Shown here: positions 62,181 to 64,000 of the stretch, piece by piece
How positions within the stretch are numbered: position 1 is the stretch's first letter
Layout of the letters: the number at the start of each line of letters is the position of its first letter
Assembly (NCBI GenBank): GCA_014338405.1
Contig: JTDE01001357.1
Location: 45,362 to 109,361, forward strand
DNA: 64,000 nt
Source of the DNA: Paragonimus skrjabini miyazakii
Lineage: Eukaryota > Platyhelminthes > Trematoda > Plagiorchiida > Troglotrematidae
Direction of reading: 5' to 3'
Notes under the pieces: model-generated
Told to the model about the DNA's origin: nothing
The model's input: only the letters and a program-made list of their open reading frames with translations
Databases searched by the model: none
Program-made: the position numbers and the translations under genes

Positions 62181-63877
62181 TTTTCTTCGTTCTTTTGGTA
62201 GGCACCGGCAACTGCTCGATCACTCAGAAAGTGACAACAGTTTGTGAAATGGGTCATGATTTGGACTGTGTGGTTAGCAAAGCATTTTTGTATCACGTTT
62301 GAGGTTTCCAGCTTTAAGTGGGTCGTTTATTCAGCTTCGCAGCAAGGAAAGGAAAACATGTAACTGACAAGGTAAGCGTCGCTTCACAGGCAGATGTTTG
62401 ATCTATATATGGCAAAGATAAAGGATTTTGGTGCGCAGTCATTTAGATGGCGGATACTGTTGTAACTGACCGGTACTTCACAGATTAATCTATAAACTTC
62501 ACAAAAAAACGAAACTGGAGGTTCAGCTGTAATAATTTGGTTGTGTCAATTGTGACATCACTGGTGCAGTTGCCAAGACAGTTTCATGTAAACAAATGTA
62601 AGCTGAATTCAAATTCCAGTTGTTTCAAGAACACGTAGTTCTATCGAGCTCTAAAAGAAATAAAACTCAAACTTGGCGTTATTTAGATATCAGTGGCCTG
62701 ATTAAGGTTTGTATAAACACAACATTTTAGATTAAATGTGAATGTTTTTCTCCTTAACTTACTGATTATGATTTTGAATAACTGTTCTCCTAGTCCGAAT
62801 CCTTTCGCTAAGTTTTATGATAAGAACTGTGTCTTTATAACTTCCAATAGTTTAGGGCAAAACTGTGTGTCAGCGGTGTGCTCTATCATCTGTTAACAAC
62901 CACCATGTTTATTTACAATTTTTTGAACTGTTCTTTATTTTTAGTCAAGGTATGACTTAATTATACGAACATCTATATACACAACTTTTTATAATATGAT
63001 ACGATCGATAACTAAAGCCGAGAGTTGTCGTTAAGTTGGTGCAACCACTGTATTCTTGGCATGGAGCTGTTTATTGGCATCAGGATAAGTTTAACCTCGT
63101 TCATACACAGAAGGACCGGGAAAGGTATTCACTTCGCACATATAAATATGCCAATGACGGTTTTGAGACAGCCTTTCCATGGTTTTCCTAATCCCTTATA
63201 CGTAGTCATTAAGAGTGTAAGGATGAAATTATGTCCGACCTTGCCAGGTTATAATTTGAATGCTGTGAAACACATTGATTGCTTTCTTAGGCAAGATATA
63301 TAATTGTTAGTTGCAGTTTATGACCACTGTTCATAACCTCTTCTATAAAGAAGATAGACTGTCAGTTTAGGTCTCATCTTTTTTCACATGTTACTATGAG
63401 GCAAGCTGTATTAGTCATTTCTGGAGGCAGCTTTCGAAACGAATTCAAGAACATTACCCGCATTTTTAGAGCCATGGTGAAACGCAGTTGGTCAACAGTG
63501 CCGTTCTCATCCATCCGGTGAAAAATAAACATTAAATAAATAGAACTCCGGCTTTTCGAGTGGTCTATTGCGAGTCTATGGACTCATCAAAGACCGCCGA
63601 ATGAGCACATTAGGCTGCCTAACCAGATATTCTCATAATTACCTGTGATCAACATCTCGTTCTATTAGATCAAAGTTTGTGAGTCCCGTGTAGAAGGCCG
63701 ACGTAGTTTTGGGATTATCAGTTGAAGCTAACAGAATAGCTGCAGTGCCTCTTGTCGATAAGATAGGGTGATTTGAGCACCTCTCACATGCAAGTGTGTT
63801 TTTGGGCGTTCACATATATAATTTTAAAAAAATGGATACTGCTCAACTTGAGTTCGGCATTGCATTATTCAACAGAA
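62181..63877. other. No recognisable gene
   Basis: The plus frame 63025-63303 (92 codons) is open but not recognised. Otherwise AT-rich sequence with nothing readable. Confidence 0.4.
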
Positions 63878-64000
63878 TAACCTCGTGAAAGCATGGTCAT
63901 GACAAAGGTGCACCTGGGAGCAGTTCTAACAATAGAAAATTACAGTCTACTGCTTCTTTTTGAAATCGGTTTGGCTGAAGTACTGGTAAAAATGCGGCAG
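63878..64000 (+). mobile_element. Hammerhead-type SINE, copy 5 (runs off the window)
   Basis: CTCGTGAAAGCATGGTCATGACAAAGGTGCAC aligns with the late head of copy 4 after a deletion that removes the B box. It is followed by a decayed ribozyme region (TCTACTGC as stem I strand, core lost) and the tail start (TACTGCTTC..TTTGAAATCGG, then CTGAAGTACTGG..AATGCGGCAG). The match continues to the last base of the window. Confidence 0.6.

Noticed and set aside
1..64000. CRISPR array, bacterial operon or prophage
   Set aside because: No regularly spaced repeats, no packed long frames and no ribosome-binding pattern. Spliced eukaryotic-style repeats dominate.

Overview
This window is eukaryotic and repeat-dominated. 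It looks like gene-poor intergenic or intronic DNA from a flatworm, most probably a digenean trematode. The evidence is AT-rich sequence with very short open frames, no operon-like packing, decayed Penelope-like elements (PLEs) and a CR1-type LINE, and above all a tRNA-headed SINE that carries a hammerhead ribozyme. That architecture is known from the Sm-alpha SINEs of Schistosoma. A fluke is an inference; the species cannot be named from this sequence. A 100-N assembly gap lies at 51752-51851.

Layout. 1-16.0 kb: mostly unassignable DNA, with one dispersed repeat pair (R1: 1-185 and 12125-12305), one copy of an ~80 bp repeat (R2) and weak coding-like stretches near 7.6 and 9.5 kb. 16.07-17.56 kb: a minus-strand PLE relic with reverse transcriptase (YVDD), linker and GIY-YIG endonuclease, interrupted by a nested SINE tail with degenerate target-site duplications. 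20.44 kb: SINE copy 1. 23.17-24.06 kb: a plus-strand CR1/Jockey-type LINE RT relic. 26.3 and 32.7 kb: two copies of a gap-free ~673 bp repeat (R3), about 96% identical by eye. 29.64 kb: SINE copy 2 (minus). 30.34 kb: the 3' end of a PLE. 45.17-46.13 kb: a second PLE (plus) of a different lineage. 47.11 kb: a solitary SINE tail. 50.04-50.54 kb: two SINEs head to head; the minus copy keeps an intact-looking hammerhead core. 51.23 kb: an unrelated tRNA-like sequence. 61.66-62.18 kb: a PLE 3' end joined head to head to an inverted piece of its own 3' region. 63.88 kb to the window end: SINE copy 5.

No intact protein-coding gene could be established. Three short stretches deserve a homology search (a signal-peptide-like exon, a J-domain-like frame and a lipid-kinase-loop-like exon), but all are weak. 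The genes visible are parasitic: PLE and LINE reverse transcriptases, all broken, plus SINEs that depend on another element's machinery for copying.
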